A stretch of DNA of 48,673 bases from Lactobacillaceae bacterium (GCA_031289615.1 JAITPD010000063.1:1-48673); one strand, 5' to 3'. Positions 26,579-36,249 are shown, counted from the first letter of the stretch. Numbers and translations: made by a program. The notes: generated from the letters alone by a model not told the origin.

Positions 26579-27613
26579 ATGACAATTAAAGTGACTGACT
26601 TTGGTGCAATGCCAAACGGAGAACAAATCCAACATGTCGTGATTCAAAACGCCAATGGCCATCAACTTGGCTTGGTTTCTTTTGGAGCTTCATGGCAATC
26701 ATTTATCACAGCTGAAGGCAAGGAACTGGTCTTAGGGTTTAATGACGCTGCTGGCTATCTTAACAACGGCTATTATTTAGGGAATGCAGTTGGCCGGGTC
26801 GCAGGGCGCCTTGATTCAGCAACATTTGATTTAAATGGAAAAACGTATAAGTTGGATGCAAACGAAGGCAAGAACACTCTTCATGGCGGACAAAACAACT
26901 TTTCACATAAGAACTGGGATATTGCCAACCTTGACGAAGCAAAAAACAGTGTAACGTTTGCCACAACGATGACTGAAGATGAAGATCATTTTCCAGGAAC
27001 GATGGGGACAACAGTGACTTATACTTTGACTGATGATAATCAAGTGCGGATTGATTTCAGTGCAACTTCAGATCAAGATACGTTGTACAATCCAACTTCA
27101 CACGTGTACTTCAACGTGGCCGGGTTAAATACTGACGCGCGCGAACTTGAGTTAAAGTTAAATTCACCACGGCACCTAGAATTCCGTGATGATCAAATTC
27201 CAACTGGGAAGCGTTTGGAGACAGCTGGAACGCCATTTGACTTCCAAACTGCAATCAAGATTGGTGACAATATCGCAAAGATTGATTCAGATGCTTTTGA
27301 TAAGAAGTTTGATGATGCCTTTGAAATTGTGCACCAAGCTGGAGAACCTGATGCGATTTTGAAGGATCTAAAGTCTGGTCGGGCTGTTGAGATGACGACG
27401 GATCGTAATGCAGTGATCTTCTTTATCACCAACCCAGAAGTTGATCTACACGATGACCAAGAGGCTTTTCTTGCTGAGCATCCATTTAACGGAGTCGCTT
27501 TGGAAGCGCAAACTTTGTCAGATGCCATTCACAATCCTGAGTTTGGTGACATTGTTTTGCCAGCAAACCAAAATCAACACTATACAACAACGTACGCATT
27601 TAAGAATATTTAG
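26579..27613 (+). CDS. galM: Aldose 1-epimerase (galactose mutarotase)
   Basis: Interconverts alpha and beta anomers of glucose/galactose in the cytoplasm. The active-site histidines appear in NTLHGG and NPTSHVYFN, and the catalytic glutamate in VALEAQTLSDA near the C-terminus. Length 344 is typical. AAGGAAGGA precedes the ATG. pgi starts 19 nt downstream, so the two sugar-isomer enzymes form an operon that feeds hexoses into glycolysis or the phosphoketolase route. Confidence 0.92.
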   Translation: MTIKVTDFGAMPNGEQIQHVVIQNANGHQLGLVSFGASWQSFITAEGKELVLGFNDAAGYLNNGYYLGNAVGRVAGRLDSATFDLNGKTYKLDANEGKNTLHGGQNNFSHKNWDIANLDEAKNSVTFATTMTEDEDHFPGTMGTTVTYTLTDDNQVRIDFSATSDQDTLYNPTSHVYFNVAGLNTDARELELKLNSPRHLEFRDDQIPTGKRLETAGTPFDFQTAIKIGDNIAKIDSDAFDKKFDDAFEIVHQAGEPDAILKDLKSGRAVEMTTDRNAVIFFITNPEVDLHDDQEAFLAEHPFNGVALEAQTLSDAIHNPEFGDIVLPANQNQHYTTTYAFKNI

Positions 27614-27632
27614 AAATGGGGAATAAATTAAC

Positions 27633-28976
27633 ATGACTGCACTTTCATTTGATACAAGTAAACTGTCAACCTTCGTCAACGAGGGCGAACTAGCAATGAT
27701 GCAACCAATGGTCAATGTTGCTGATGAATTGCTACGGACTGGAACTGGAGCCGGAGCTGATTATCTTGATTGGATCAAGTTGCCAACAGAATACGACAAG
27801 GCAGAATTTGCCCGTATTCAAGCAGCTGCGAAAAAGATTCAAGCTGACTCAAAGGTTTTGGTTGTCATCGGAATTGGTGGATCATATCTTGGAGCACGAG
27901 CAGCAGTTGACTTTTTGAATGATTACTTTAACTCATCATATGCTGACGAACAACGCACTGCGCCACAAGTGATTTTTGCTGGGAACAATATTTCTGGGCA
28001 ATATTTAAATTCAGTAATCAAGTTGATTGGTGATCGTGATTTCTCAGTTAACGTGATTTCAAAGTCTGGAACAACAACCGAACCAGCGATTGCCTTCCGG
28101 GTCTTCAAGCAATTATTGGAGGCCAAGTATGGTGTCGACGGAGCCAAGGAACGCATCTATGCTACAACTGATGCCAAGAAGGGTGCCTTAAAGACTCTTG
28201 CTGACGAAGAAGGTTATGAAGAATTCGTTGTGCCTGATGGAGTTGGTGGACGTTTCTCAGTTTTGACAGCTGTCGGACTTTTGTCAATTGCAGTTGGTGG
28301 CGGAAACATTGAACAGTTGATGGCCGGAGCAGCAGCGGGTCAAGCTGAATTTGCAGAGGCAGACTTGTCAAAAAACTTGGCTTATCAATATGCAGCTTAC
28401 CGGAATATTTTGTATCGGAAGGGTTACACGACAGAATTGTTAATCAATTACGAACCAACGCTAGTCCAATTTGGTGAGTGGTGGAAGCAATTGCAAGGTG
28501 AGTCAGAGGGTAAGGATGGCAAGGGGATCTTCCCAGCGACCGGAAACTTCTCAACTGATTTGCATTCATTTGGACAATACATTCAAGAAGGTCGTCGTAA
28601 CCTCTTTGAGACGTTGGTCCGCGTGACTGAACCAGTGACGGACATTACAATTCCAACCACTGATGCAGATGATGGTTTGGAATATTTGCAAGGTGAGACA
28701 ATGAGCTACGTTAATCGCATGGCTTCTGATGGAACTTTACTAGCTCACGTCGACGGTGGTGTGCCAAATATGGTCGTTGAACTTGAAAAGCAAGACGAAT
28801 TCCATTTGGGATACATGATTTACTTCTTTGAGATTGCTGTTGGAATTTCTGGTTACCTAAATGGCGTTAATCCATTTAACCAACCAGGAGTTGAGGCTTA
28901 CAAGAAAAACATGTTTGGTTTGCTTGGTAAGCCTGGCTTTGAAGAGTTGACGGCTGCCTTACGTGCTCGCCTATAA
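27633..28976 (+). CDS. pgi: Glucose-6-phosphate isomerase
   Basis: Interconverts glucose 6-phosphate and fructose 6-phosphate. Visible family motifs: [23 protein letters not shown] for phosphate binding, [13 protein letters not shown] with the catalytic residues, and a C-terminal segment with [18 protein letters not shown] holding the active-site Lys. Length 447 matches Firmicute Pgi. It shares a transcript with galM and is followed by a terminator. Confidence 0.96.
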   Translation: MTALSFDTSKLSTFVNEGELAMMQPMVNVADELLRTGTGAGADYLDWIKLPTEYDKAEFARIQAAAKKIQADSKVLVVIGIGGSYLGARAAVDFLNDYFNSSYADEQRTAPQVIFAGNNISGQYLNSVIKLIGDRDFSVNVISKSGTTTEPAIAFRVFKQLLEAKYGVDGAKERIYATTDAKKGALKTLADEEGYEEFVVPDGVGGRFSVLTAVGLLSIAVGGGNIEQLMAGAAAGQAEFAEADLSKNLAYQYAAYRNILYRKGYTTELLINYEPTLVQFGEWWKQLQGESEGKDGKGIFPATGNFSTDLHSFGQYIQEGRRNLFETLVRVTEPVTDITIPTTDADDGLEYLQGETMSYVNRMASDGTLLAHVDGGVPNMVVELEKQDEFHLGYMIYFFEIAVGISGYLNGVNPFNQPGVEAYKKNMFGLLGKPGFEELTAALRARL

Positions 28977-28994
28977 TTTAAATTAAGATGAATG

Positions 28995-29018
28995 AGGTTA
29001 TCTGCGGATAGCCTTTTT
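28995..29018 (+). terminator. Terminator after galM-pgi
   Basis: AGGTTATC pairs with GATAGCCT, then TTTTT. Confidence 0.8.
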
Positions 29019-29103
29019 ATCTGGAAAAATTGAGCGTAAATGAACAGAAATTTGCTATTTAAATAATAAAAAACCGCCTTTCCTAGTTTTTTACGCTTAT
29101 TTC

Positions 29104-29112
29104 TGGTATTAT
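29104..29112 (+). promoter_or_regulatory. Extended -10 promoter of efp
   Basis: TGGTATTAT, 40 bp before efp. The -35 is poor. Confidence 0.5.
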
Positions 29113-29152
29113 TTATAAGTATAAAAGTTAATTTTTTAGGAGATTATTAATC

Positions 29153-29716
29153 ATGGCCATCGGAATGAATGATTTAAAGACTGGTTTGACTATTGAATAT
29201 TCAAACTCAATCTGGCGCGTATTGGAATTCCAACACGTTAAGCCTGGTAAGGGAGCTGCCTTCGTGCGTTCAAAGTTGAAGAACTTGCGTAGTGGAGCGG
29301 TGAACGAGGTTACTTTCCGACCTGGTGACAAGTTCGAAAATGCCAACATTGAAACTTCACCAATGCAATTCTCTTATGCTGATGGAGACAGTCGTGTCTT
29401 CATGAATATGGAAACTTACGATCAAATTGCGATCCCAGTTGACAAGATTCAAGATGAAATGAAGTTCTTGCTTGAAGGAACTGATGTTAAGGTGACTTAC
29501 TATAATAGTGAATTGCTTGGAATTGAAGTGCCAAAGACTGTTGAATTGACAGTTACTGAGACACAACCTGGAATCAAGGGTGCTACTGCTAACGGTGGTG
29601 GTAAGCCTGCAACAATGGAAACTGGATTGGTAATTACTGTTCCTGATTTCATTAACGCTGGTGAGAAATTAATTGTTAATACTGATAATGGTGGGTCATA
29701 TTCATCACGTGCATAA
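29153..29716 (+). CDS. efp: Translation elongation factor P
   Basis: Relieves ribosome stalling at polyproline. Three beta-barrel domains in 187 residues; K33 in [10 protein letters not shown] is the tip lysine of the KOW-like domain 1. The C-terminal [27 protein letters not shown] is the family signature. AGGAGAT lies 7-8 nt before the ATG. No modification enzyme gene (epmA, ymfI, earP) is next to it. A hairpin with a T-run follows, before asp23. Confidence 0.96.
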   Translation: MAIGMNDLKTGLTIEYSNSIWRVLEFQHVKPGKGAAFVRSKLKNLRSGAVNEVTFRPGDKFENANIETSPMQFSYADGDSRVFMNMETYDQIAIPVDKIQDEMKFLLEGTDVKVTYYNSELLGIEVPKTVELTVTETQPGIKGATANGGGKPATMETGLVITVPDFINAGEKLIVNTDNGGSYSSRA

Positions 29717-29734
29717 TGTGATTGGTCCAATTCT

Positions 29735-29776
29735 TGAAGCGCCTGCCAAGGAAATTGTGGTGGGCGCTTCAGTTTT
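29735..29776 (+). terminator. Terminator between efp and asp23
   Basis: TGAAGCGCC pairs with GGGCGCTTCA, followed by GTTTTC. The T-run is short, so readthrough to asp23-nusB is possible. Confidence 0.65.
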
Positions 29777-29806
29777 CTAAGAATCCTAATTGAGGAGGAA
29801 AACAAA

Positions 29807-30247
29807 ATGGCAACAGAAGAAACGATTTTATTAACTCAAGCAACAGAGCAAGGGGAGACGCGCGTCAATATTCGTGTGATCGATATTATTGCTGGCCTCG
29901 CAACTAAAGAAGTTGAGGGTGTTGCTAAATTACGAGGAACTTTTGGCGAACGTGCTAAGGAAGTTCTTGGTAAAAAGGTTCAGCATAGTAAAGGGATTTA
30001 CACCAAAGAAAACGAAGCTGGTGAAATTTCGATTGAAGTTTATGTTGAATTGAATTATGGAGTGAGTGTGCCAAAGGTTGCGCATTCGATTCAAGAACAT
30101 GTAAAGACGCAAATCAGTGCGATGATGGACCTTGATGTGAAAGTTGTTGATGTTCACGTCACTGGTATTGTTTCTGAAAAAACGACGACTGACATTGATC
30201 CCAATAATCTCTTTGGGGAAGCTGTGCAAGATGAGGAGACAAAGTAA
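29807..30247 (+). CDS. Asp23/Gls24 family protein (YqhY-like)
   Basis: A 146-residue member of the Asp23/Gls24 family, with IRVIDIIAGLATKEVEGVAKLRG at the N-terminus and EISIEVYVELNYGVSVPKVAHSIQEHVK in the centre. In Firmicutes the efp-yqhY-nusB order is common and YqhY has been linked to control of acetyl-CoA carboxylase; that role is family knowledge. GAGGAGGAAAAC provides a strong ribosome site. The last base overlaps nusB (TAATG). Confidence 0.9.
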   Translation: MATEETILLTQATEQGETRVNIRVIDIIAGLATKEVEGVAKLRGTFGERAKEVLGKKVQHSKGIYTKENEAGEISIEVYVELNYGVSVPKVAHSIQEHVKTQISAMMDLDVKVVDVHVTGIVSEKTTTDIDPNNLFGEAVQDEETK

Positions 30248-30663
30248 TGGCAGAGTTAAACCGTCATGCGTTGCGCCAAACTGCATTTCAAGCTTTGTTT
30301 GGGTTGTCAGCTAATCCAGATGCAGATGTTAAAGAAATCATTGCGCAGATTTTAGCTGGTGATCCAGAAATTGAGTGGACCGGCGAAGTTCCAGCTGAAG
30401 TGATTGAGTTGGTTGAAAACGTTCAAGCCCACGTTGATGAAGAAGATCTGTTGATTTCTGAAAATCTTGCGACTGGTTGGACAATCGACCGGCTGAGCCA
30501 CGTTGATTTAGAGTTGATGCGGTTGGCCATTTATGAAGCTAAGTTCGGGGATGTTCCGGCAAAGATTGCTGTCAACGAAGCCTTGAACTTGGCAAAAGAC
30601 TTTACAGATGAATCATCAAGTAAGTTTATTAACGGTGTTTTGTCAAAAGTCTTGACTTTTTAG
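30247..30663 (+). CDS. nusB: Transcription antitermination factor NusB
   Basis: A small all-helical RNA-binding protein that joins NusE/S10 on boxA RNA in rRNA antitermination. 138 residues, with the N-terminal RHALRQTAFQALF arginine-rich motif and C-terminal AINEAL-type sequence AVNEALNLAKDF and FINGVLSKV. The start codon overlaps the asp23 stop by one base, so translation is coupled. It is followed by the infC leader. Confidence 0.95.
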   Translation: MAELNRHALRQTAFQALFGLSANPDADVKEIIAQILAGDPEIEWTGEVPAEVIELVENVQAHVDEEDLLISENLATGWTIDRLSHVDLELMRLAIYEAKFGDVPAKIAVNEALNLAKDFTDESSSKFINGVLSKVLTF

Positions 30664-30689
30664 GAACAATCGAGTAAAGTTAATGTTTG

Positions 30690-30830
30690 TTAGAAAACAA
30701 AGCAATGGCAGCCCGCTGTTCACCTAGAGGAATCAATTCCCCGGGTCAATCGATTTCATTAATTATTGAATGAATGGCGGGTTATCGTATTGTGCGGTAA
30801 TCCGCTTTTACTTTGTTTCGGAAGAATTTT
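30690..30830 (+). promoter_or_regulatory. Attenuator-like leader of infC-rpmI-rplT
   Basis: A terminator-shaped hairpin, GCGGGTTATCG with CGGTAATCCGC (30777-30805), runs into TTTTA. Upstream GCCCGC (30711-30716) can pair with GCGGGT of the terminator as an antiterminator. This matches the logic of the Firmicute L20 leader, in which L20 represses its own operon. The pairing scheme is read by eye; its operation is inferred. Confidence 0.65.
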
Positions 30831-30844
30831 GGGAGGTAAGTACC

Positions 30845-31381
30845 ATAGCAGCTAATGTACGTCAACCACAACAGCAACCTGATCTTATTAATGATCACAT
30901 TCGTGCACGTGAAGTTCGTTTGATTACTGATGACGGTGATCAAGGAGTCATGTCAAAAGATGATGCGCAAAAGATTGCCGACGATGCTGAACTTGATTTA
31001 GTATTGGTCCAAGCAACCGCTAAGCCACCAGTTGCCAAAATCATGGATTATGGCAAGTTTAAATTTGACAGTCAAAAGAAAGTTCGCGAGCAACGAAAGA
31101 ATCAAAAGATCGTTACTGTTAAGGAAATTCGTTTAAGTCCAACTATCGACGCAGGTGACTTTACTACTAAGAAGAACAATGCAACAAAGTTCTTGCAAAA
31201 GGGAAATAAAGTTAAAGTTTCAATTCGTTTCCGTGGACGTGCGATTACGCACAAAGAAATCGGCCGCGAAGTGATGGATCGTTTTGCTAGCGAGCTTGAT
31301 GATATTGCAAAAATCGAAGCCCGCGCTAAGATGGAGGGACGTAGCATGTTTATGGTGCTCGCCCCTAAGGACGCTAAGTAA
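30845..31381 (+). CDS. infC: Translation initiation factor IF-3, non-AUG start
   Basis: Prevents premature 50S joining and proofreads start codons. The IF3 core is clear: [25 protein letters not shown] at the start, a KY-rich linker and a C-terminal domain with [20 protein letters not shown]. No ATG, GTG or TTG lies in frame near the correct N-terminus. GGGAGG (30831-30836) stands 8 nt before an ATA codon at 30845, giving a 178-residue protein beginning (M)[10 protein letters not shown]. Longer reading through the leader would add residues from the terminator hairpin and is unlikely. A non-AUG start fits the known self-control of IF3, which disfavours such codons. Confidence 0.85.
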   Translation: MAANVRQPQQQPDLINDHIRAREVRLITDDGDQGVMSKDDAQKIADDAELDLVLVQATAKPPVAKIMDYGKFKFDSQKKVREQRKNQKIVTVKEIRLSPTIDAGDFTTKKNNATKFLQKGNKVKVSIRFRGRAITHKEIGREVMDRFASELDDIAKIEARAKMEGRSMFMVLAPKDAK

Positions 31382-31410
31382 CCTATAATCAGTTTTTGGA
31401 GGAGTAACTC

Positions 31411-31608
31411 ATGCCTAAGTTTAAGACACACCGCGCTTCAGCAAAGCGTTTTAAGAAGACCGCCAATGGTGGATTGAAGTCAGCCAACGCTTATACTTCA
31501 CACCGTTTCCACGGTAAGACTAAGAAGCAACGTCGTCAATTGCGTGGAACTTCAATGATGAACCACACAACTTTGAAGACATACAAGCACTTGTTGAGCC
31601 GCATCTAA
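31411..31608 (+). CDS. rpmI: 50S ribosomal protein L35
   Basis: A short basic protein of 65 residues with the L35 signature [16 protein letters not shown] and conserved C-terminal segments. TTGGAGGAG stands 9 nt before the ATG. It is the second gene of infC-rpmI-rplT, separated by 29 bp from infC. Confidence 0.97.
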   Translation: MPKFKTHRASAKRFKKTANGGLKSANAYTSHRFHGKTKKQRRQLRGTSMMNHTTLKTYKHLLSRI

Positions 31609-31661
31609 TTTAAATTAGAACAGCTCTCGTTGAATTTTAGAAAATATCGGAGGATTAACCC

Positions 31662-32285
31662 ATGCGAGTAAAGGGTGGTACAGTTTCACGTGCACGTCGT
31701 AAGAAGATGATCAAGTTGGCCAAGGGATACCGTGGTCAACGTCACATCAACTATAAAGTAGCAAAGCAACAAGTTTGGAAGGGTTGGGTTTATGCCTTCC
31801 GTGATCGTAAGACAACTAAGCGTAATTTCCGCAAGTTGTGGATCACTCGTATCAATGCGGCTGCCCGTATGAACGGTTTGTCATATTCACGCTTCATGAA
31901 CGGATTGGCTTTGATGGGATCAAAGTTGAACCGTAAGATGCTTGCTGACTTGGCAATTACTGATTCATCAGCATTTGCTGCATTGGCTGAAGCTTCAAAG
32001 AAGGCTTTGGATGCAAACGGTCAAGTTTACCGTACTGCTACTCCTGCAACTTTGGAAACTGAAGTAACAATTACTGTTGCTGAAGCAAAGCCTGTTGCAG
32101 AAAAGAAGGCAGAAACAAAGCCAGCTGTTAAGGCAGAAGCTAAAACAGAAGCAAAGCCAGCTGAAACTTCTTCAGCTAAGCCAACAGAAAAGAACACAGT
32201 TGCTGAAATTAAAGCTTATTTGGATGCAGAAAGCATTGAATACGCTGCTTCAGCAAAAAAGGCTGATTTATTAGCATTAGTTTAA
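31662..32285 (+). CDS. rplT: 50S ribosomal protein L20 with C-terminal HeH-like extension
   Basis: Residues 1-117 are a complete L20, needed early in 50S assembly and for feedback on the leader: [28 protein letters not shown] and [12 protein letters not shown]. The usual length is about 117-119; here the frame continues to 207. Residues 118-176 are an Ala/Lys/Glu/Pro-rich linker. Residues 177-207 read [17 protein letters not shown] and KKADLLALV, a helix-extension-helix motif like the HeH/SAP and Rho N-terminal modules that bind nucleic acid. The extension uses the same codon style as L20 and ends just before the operon terminator. Function of the tail is unknown. Confidence 0.9.
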   Translation: MRVKGGTVSRARRKKMIKLAKGYRGQRHINYKVAKQQVWKGWVYAFRDRKTTKRNFRKLWITRINAAARMNGLSYSRFMNGLALMGSKLNRKMLADLAITDSSAFAALAEASKKALDANGQVYRTATPATLETEVTITVAEAKPVAEKKAETKPAVKAEAKTEAKPAETSSAKPTEKNTVAEIKAYLDAESIEYAASAKKADLLALV

Positions 32286-32291
32286 TCAAAA

Positions 32292-32316
32292 GATCGGGCA
32301 ACTGCTCGGTTTTTTT
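32292..32316 (+). terminator. Terminator after rplT
   Basis: GATCGGGCA and TGCTCGGTT form the hairpin, then TTTTTT. It ends at the 3' end of the convergent peptidase gene. Confidence 0.8.
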
Positions 32317-32317
32317 G

Positions 32318-32701
32318 TTATACATAGTACGCCCAGATCGTCTGTAGGATAAAGCCAGTTGTAAGAAAAGGGACAAATGGAATGACTTTATTTGATAATA
32401 GTGGATACAAAGCTAGGACAATCAGACAGCTAATGGTCAGCCAGCCCAACCAATGGTGAAATGAAAGATATAGACTACCGACGAAGAGAATATCCAAATC
32501 GCCGTTACCGATGATTGGTTGGATGAATGCGTTGATTAAAAGGGCAATGATGTATATTAGCAAGCTAAATAATAGATAGCTCGCATTATATTGCAAGCCG
32601 GCATACCAAATGAACGGAATTAGTAACCATGCTGAGATTTGCTTAGTGCGCCAATCCTGCCAACTTAATAGAAGTAAAATAATCATTAATAGAAATAGCA
32701 T
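32318..32701 (-). CDS. Stand-alone type IV prepilin peptidase domain (A24)
   Basis: About 127 residues, highly hydrophobic with four or five helices. The two aspartates of A24 aspartic proteases appear: one in SWQDWRTKQIS and one in GNGDLDILF, the GxGD motif. The N-terminal methyltransferase/zinc part of ComC/PilD is absent, so it would only cleave. The frame is open further upstream, but TTGAGGAGGAAG lies 9 nt before the ATG at 32701, which begins MLFLLMI. No pilin-like genes are in the window. A minus promoter TTGATT-16-TATATT lies about 40 bp upstream. Role in competence pilus maturation is an inference. Confidence 0.75.
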   Translation of the reverse strand: MLFLLMIILLLLSWQDWRTKQISAWLLIPFIWYAGLQYNASYLLFSLLIYIIALLINAFIQPIIGNGDLDILFVGSLYLSFHHWLGWLTISCLIVLALYPLLSNKVIPFVPFLTTGFILQTIWAYYV

Positions 32702-32850
32702 GCCTGACTTCCTCCTCAACATAAGAAGGACCAATATAAACTTGAAGTGTGACAAATCAATAAGTATCGTGGTTGAACCATTTTATGACACGCCCGGAAA
32801 TGTTTGCAAATCGAATGCCCGCCTAGACCGTTTTAATTTGAATAAAACTC

Positions 32851-32879
32851 TTGCAATGATTTGGCATAGATGGTATTAT
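32851..32879 (+). promoter_or_regulatory. Promoter of rpsL-rpsG
   Basis: -35 TTGCAA (32851-32856), 17 bp, -10 TATTAT (32874-32879) with an extended TGG. The transcript would have a leader of about 155 nt before rpsL. Confidence 0.8.
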
Positions 32880-32913
32880 ATTATTTGTGCTTAAAACAAG
32901 TTGGTGTCCGTGT

Positions 32914-32937
32914 TAGTTCACGCGACGTGCTGAACTG
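32914..32937 (+). promoter_or_regulatory. Hairpin in the rpsL leader
   Basis: AGTTCA and TGAACT pair around an inner CACG/CGTG stem in the long 5' leader of the S12-S7 operon. It could be a binding site for a ribosomal protein repressor such as S7; not shown. Confidence 0.4.
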
Positions 32938-33042
32938 GCTGTGGAAAGTGCCAATCAGCTGCAATTTCGGATTTATTTATTAACGATACACCCGGTATTG
33001 TGGACTATACAATACAGAAATTTGAAAGGAGCCTCTAAGACA

Positions 33043-33459
33043 ATGCCTACAATTAATCAATTGGTTCGTAAGCCTCGTAAGTCAAAGAGCACAAAGTCAA
33101 ACTCTCCAGCTTTGAACTTTGGATATAACTCACAATCAAAGAAGACCACACTTACTCCTGCGCCTCAAAAGCGTGGAGTTGCAACTCGTGTGGGAACTAT
33201 GACTCCTAAGAAGCCTAACTCAGCTTTGCGGAAATACGCCCGTGTGCGTCTTTCTAACTTGATCGAAGTTACGGCATACATTCCTGGAATCGGTCACAAC
33301 CTTCAAGAACACTCAGTTGTCTTGATCCGTGGTGGTCGTGTTAAGGACTTGCCTGGAGTTCGTTACCACATCATTCGTGGTGCTTTGGATACTGCCGGTG
33401 TCGATGGACGGATGCAATCTCGTTCAAAGTACGGTGCAAAGCGCCCTAAGAAGAAGTAA
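33043..33459 (+). CDS. rpsL: 30S ribosomal protein S12
   Basis: Decoding-centre protein, 138 residues from the ATG at 33043: [33 protein letters not shown] and the conserved [14 protein letters not shown]. The KPNSALRK and PGVRY positions linked to streptomycin resistance look wild type. The frame is open from 32941, but that stretch is leader RNA; AAAGGAG lies 11 nt upstream of the chosen start. rpsG follows after 19 bp. Confidence 0.97.
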   Translation: MPTINQLVRKPRKSKSTKSNSPALNFGYNSQSKKTTLTPAPQKRGVATRVGTMTPKKPNSALRKYARVRLSNLIEVTAYIPGIGHNLQEHSVVLIRGGRVKDLPGVRYHIIRGALDTAGVDGRMQSRSKYGAKRPKKK

Positions 33460-33478
33460 TTAAGGGAGGACATTAATA

Positions 33479-33949
33479 ATGCCACGTAAGGGTTACACTA
33501 AACAGGCTGAAGTTCTGCCTGATCCAATTTATAATTCAAAGCTTGTTTCACGTTTGATTAACCGTTTGATGCTTGACGGTAAGCGCGGAACTGCTTCAAC
33601 AATTTTGTACAATGCCTTTGATCGTATCAAGGAAACTACTGGTAACGAACCACTTTCAGTCTTTGAGGAAGCTATGAATAACATCATGCCTGTTCTTGAA
33701 GTTCGCGCACGTCGAGTTGGTGGATCTAATTATCAAGTTCCCGTTGAAGTTCGTCCAGAGCGTCGTGTTACGCTTGGTCTTCGTTGGCTCGTATCTTACT
33801 CACGTTTGCGTGGAGAACATACGATGGAAGAACGTTTGGCAAAGGAAATTATGGATGCTGCTAATAACAGTGGTGCTTCTGTAAAGAAGCGCGAAGATAC
33901 GCACAAAATGGCAGAAGCCAACCGTGCCTTCGCTCACTATCGCTGGTAA
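33479..33949 (+). CDS. rpsG: 30S ribosomal protein S7
   Basis: Primary 16S rRNA-binding protein of the 30S head, 156 residues, with [37 protein letters not shown] and the C-terminal [19 protein letters not shown] lies upstream of the ATG. In the str operon S7 often represses translation of its own mRNA. A terminator-like hairpin separates it from fusA. Confidence 0.97.
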   Translation: MPRKGYTKQAEVLPDPIYNSKLVSRLINRLMLDGKRGTASTILYNAFDRIKETTGNEPLSVFEEAMNNIMPVLEVRARRVGGSNYQVPVEVRPERRVTLGLRWLVSYSRLRGEHTMEERLAKEIMDAANNSGASVKKREDTHKMAEANRAFAHYRW

Positions 33950-33972
33950 GCTTCAAATATCGTATCAAAATT

Positions 33973-34015
33973 GGAAGTGTTCGCATATATTTATATGTGG
34001 TCACTTCCTTTAATT
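33973..34015 (+). terminator. Terminator between rpsG and fusA
   Basis: GGAAGTG and CACTTCC pair with an inner CATATatttATATG stem; the T-rich tail TTTAATTT is imperfect. Confidence 0.65.
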
Positions 34016-34026
34016 TGCGGTATAAT
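33998..34026 (+). promoter_or_regulatory. Promoter of fusA overlapping the rpsG terminator
   Basis: -10 TATAAT (34021-34026) is 17 bp from TGGTCA (33998-34003). A small hairpin CAGCATtttATGCTG (34037-34051) follows in the fusA leader. Confidence 0.6.
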
Positions 34027-34078
34027 TTAAGATAAGCAGCATTTTATGCTGAATTAATTTACAGGAGAATTTTTCACA

Positions 34079-36202
34079 ATGGCTAACAAGCGTGAATACC
34101 CACTGGACCGTACCCGTAACATCGGTATCATGGCCCACATCGACGCCGGTAAGACAACAACTACCGAACGTATTTTGTACTATACAGGAAAGATCCACAA
34201 GATTGGTGAGACTCATGATGGAGCTTCACAAATGGACTTTATGGATCAAGAAAAGGAACGTGGAATCACGATCCAATCAGCCGCTACTACAGCTGTTTGG
34301 CATGGTTTCCATGACCAATTTAAGGACGAGCCTTACCGTGTCAACATCATTGACACACCAGGCCACGTGGACTTCACAATCGAAGTTGAACGTTCATTGC
34401 GTGTTCTTGACGGAGCAGTTGCCGTTCTTGACGGAGCTGCTGGAGTTGAACCACAAACTGAAACGGTTTGGCGTCAAGCTGAAACGTATCAAGTACCTCG
34501 TGTTGTGTTTGTTAACAAGATGGACAAGATGGGAGCCGACTTCCAAATGTCAGTTGACTCAATCAAGTCACGCTTGGGAGCAAATGCAAAGGCTATTCAA
34601 TGGCCAATTGGTGCCGAAGACGACTTTGAAGCCGTGATCGACTTGATTACAAAAGAAGCTTTGTACCCAGTTGATGAATTGGGTGAAAAGTGGGAACCTC
34701 GTGAAATCCCTGATGACTACAAGGATCTTGTTGAAGAAAAGTACAATGAATTGGTTGAAGCCATCGCAGACGTTGATGATGATATCATGGAGAAGTACTT
34801 GGGCGGAGAAGAAATTTCACAAGCTGACTTGAAGGCAGGAATCCGTCGTGGAGTTTTGTCATTGCAATTCTATCCAGTGTTGGCAGGATCTGCCTACAAG
34901 GATAAGGGTGTGCAAATGATGCTTGACGCGGTTGTTGACTACTTGCCATCACCATTGGACGTTAAGCCTTATATCGCCAACGATCCTGATACTGATGAAG
35001 AAGTTGACTTGAAGGCAAACGATGACGAACCATTCGCAGCTTTGGCCTTTAAGGTTATGACTGACCCATTCGTTGGACGTTTGACGTTCTTGCGTGTTTA
35101 TACTGGTACTTTGGAAGCCGGTTCATACGTGCAAAACACTTCAAAGGGAAAGCGTGAACGTGTTGGACGTTTGCTCCAAATGCACGCCACTAACCGTACT
35201 GAAATTGATGAAGTCTTCTCAGGTGACATCGCTGCAGCCATTGGATTGAAGGATACTACTACTGGAGATTCATTGACTGCTGTTGATCGTCCGTTGATTT
35301 TGGAATCAATGGAGTTCCCTGAGCCAGTTATCCAATTGGCCATCGAACCTAAGACCAAGGCTGACCAAGACAAGATGTCAACTGCTTTGCAAAAGTTGGC
35401 TGAAGAAGATCCTTCATTCCGTGCCGAAACTAACCCTGAAACTGGGGATACCTTGATTTCTGGAATGGGTGAATTGCACTTGGACATCATTGTTGACCGT
35501 ATGAAGCGTGAATTCAACGTTGAAGCCACTGTTGGTGCGCCTCAAGTTGCCTATCGTGAAGCCTTTACTAAGACTGTTCAAGCGCGTGGATACTTCAAGC
35601 GTCAATCAGGTGGTAAGGGTCAATACGGTGACGTTTGGATTGAATTCACACCAAACGAAGAAGGAGCTGGATTCGAGTTCGAAGACGCCATCGTTGGTGG
35701 AGTTGTTCCTCGTGAATACATCCCTTCTGTTGAAGCTGGATTGAAGGATTCATTGAACAATGGACCACTTGCTGGATTCCCATTGGTTGACTTGAAGGCC
35801 AAGTTGTATGATGGATCATATCACGATGTCGACTCATCTGAAGCTGCATTTAAGATCGCTGCCTCATTGGCTTTGCGTGAAGCTGCTAAGACTGCCGGTG
35901 CTGTTATTTTGGAACCAATCATGAAGGTTGATATCGTTGTCCCAGAAGACAACCTTGGAGACGTCATGGGTCACATCTCAGCCCGTCGTGGAATGATTGA
36001 AGGACAAGAACAACGTGGAAACTCATTGATGGTCCACGGTAAGGTTCCTTTGTCAGAAATGTTTGGATATGCAACGACTTTGCGTTCATCAACGCAAGGA
36101 CGTGGAACTTTCCAAATGGCATTCGATCACTACGAAGCTGTGCCTAAGAACGTTCAAGAAGAGATCGTTAAGAAGTATGGCCGTGGAAACACTGAAGACT
36201 AA
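34079..36202 (+). CDS. fusA: Elongation factor G
   Basis: GTPase that drives ribosomal translocation. The G domain has [12 protein letters not shown] (P loop), the GITI switch, DTPGHVDF and NKMDK; domains II-V follow with [14 protein letters not shown] and [13 protein letters not shown]. Length 707 is slightly long: between TTAVW and [11 protein letters not shown] a short insert (about residues 74-85, [10 protein letters not shown]) lengthens the loop before switch II, as I recall for related lactobacilli. AGGAG precedes the ATG. The tuf gene does not follow. Confidence 0.97.
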   Translation: MANKREYPLDRTRNIGIMAHIDAGKTTTTERILYYTGKIHKIGETHDGASQMDFMDQEKERGITIQSAATTAVWHGFHDQFKDEPYRVNIIDTPGHVDFTIEVERSLRVLDGAVAVLDGAAGVEPQTETVWRQAETYQVPRVVFVNKMDKMGADFQMSVDSIKSRLGANAKAIQWPIGAEDDFEAVIDLITKEALYPVDELGEKWEPREIPDDYKDLVEEKYNELVEAIADVDDDIMEKYLGGEEISQADLKAGIRRGVLSLQFYPVLAGSAYKDKGVQMMLDAVVDYLPSPLDVKPYIANDPDTDEEVDLKANDDEPFAALAFKVMTDPFVGRLTFLRVYTGTLEAGSYVQNTSKGKRERVGRLLQMHATNRTEIDEVFSGDIAAAIGLKDTTTGDSLTAVDRPLILESMEFPEPVIQLAIEPKTKADQDKMSTALQKLAEEDPSFRAETNPETGDTLISGMGELHLDIIVDRMKREFNVEATVGAPQVAYREAFTKTVQARGYFKRQSGGKGQYGDVWIEFTPNEEGAGFEFEDAIVGGVVPREYIPSVEAGLKDSLNNGPLAGFPLVDLKAKLYDGSYHDVDSSEAAFKIAASLALREAAKTAGAVILEPIMKVDIVVPEDNLGDVMGHISARRGMIEGQEQRGNSLMVHGKVPLSEMFGYATTLRSSTQGRGTFQMAFDHYEAVPKNVQEEIVKKYGRGNTED

Positions 36203-36212
36203 TATCTAAATT

Positions 36213-36249
36213 AAGAACCTGATTGGCATTTTGCTGATCGGGTTCTTTT
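36213..36249 (+). terminator. Terminator after fusA
   Basis: AAGAACC pairs with GGTTCTT, with extra GAT/ATC pairs inside, followed by TTG. Confidence 0.75.

Noticed and set aside
30770-30844. A longer IF3 starting inside the leader
   Set aside because: It would translate the terminator hairpin and add residues not found in IF3; the ribosome site points to the ATA at 30845.
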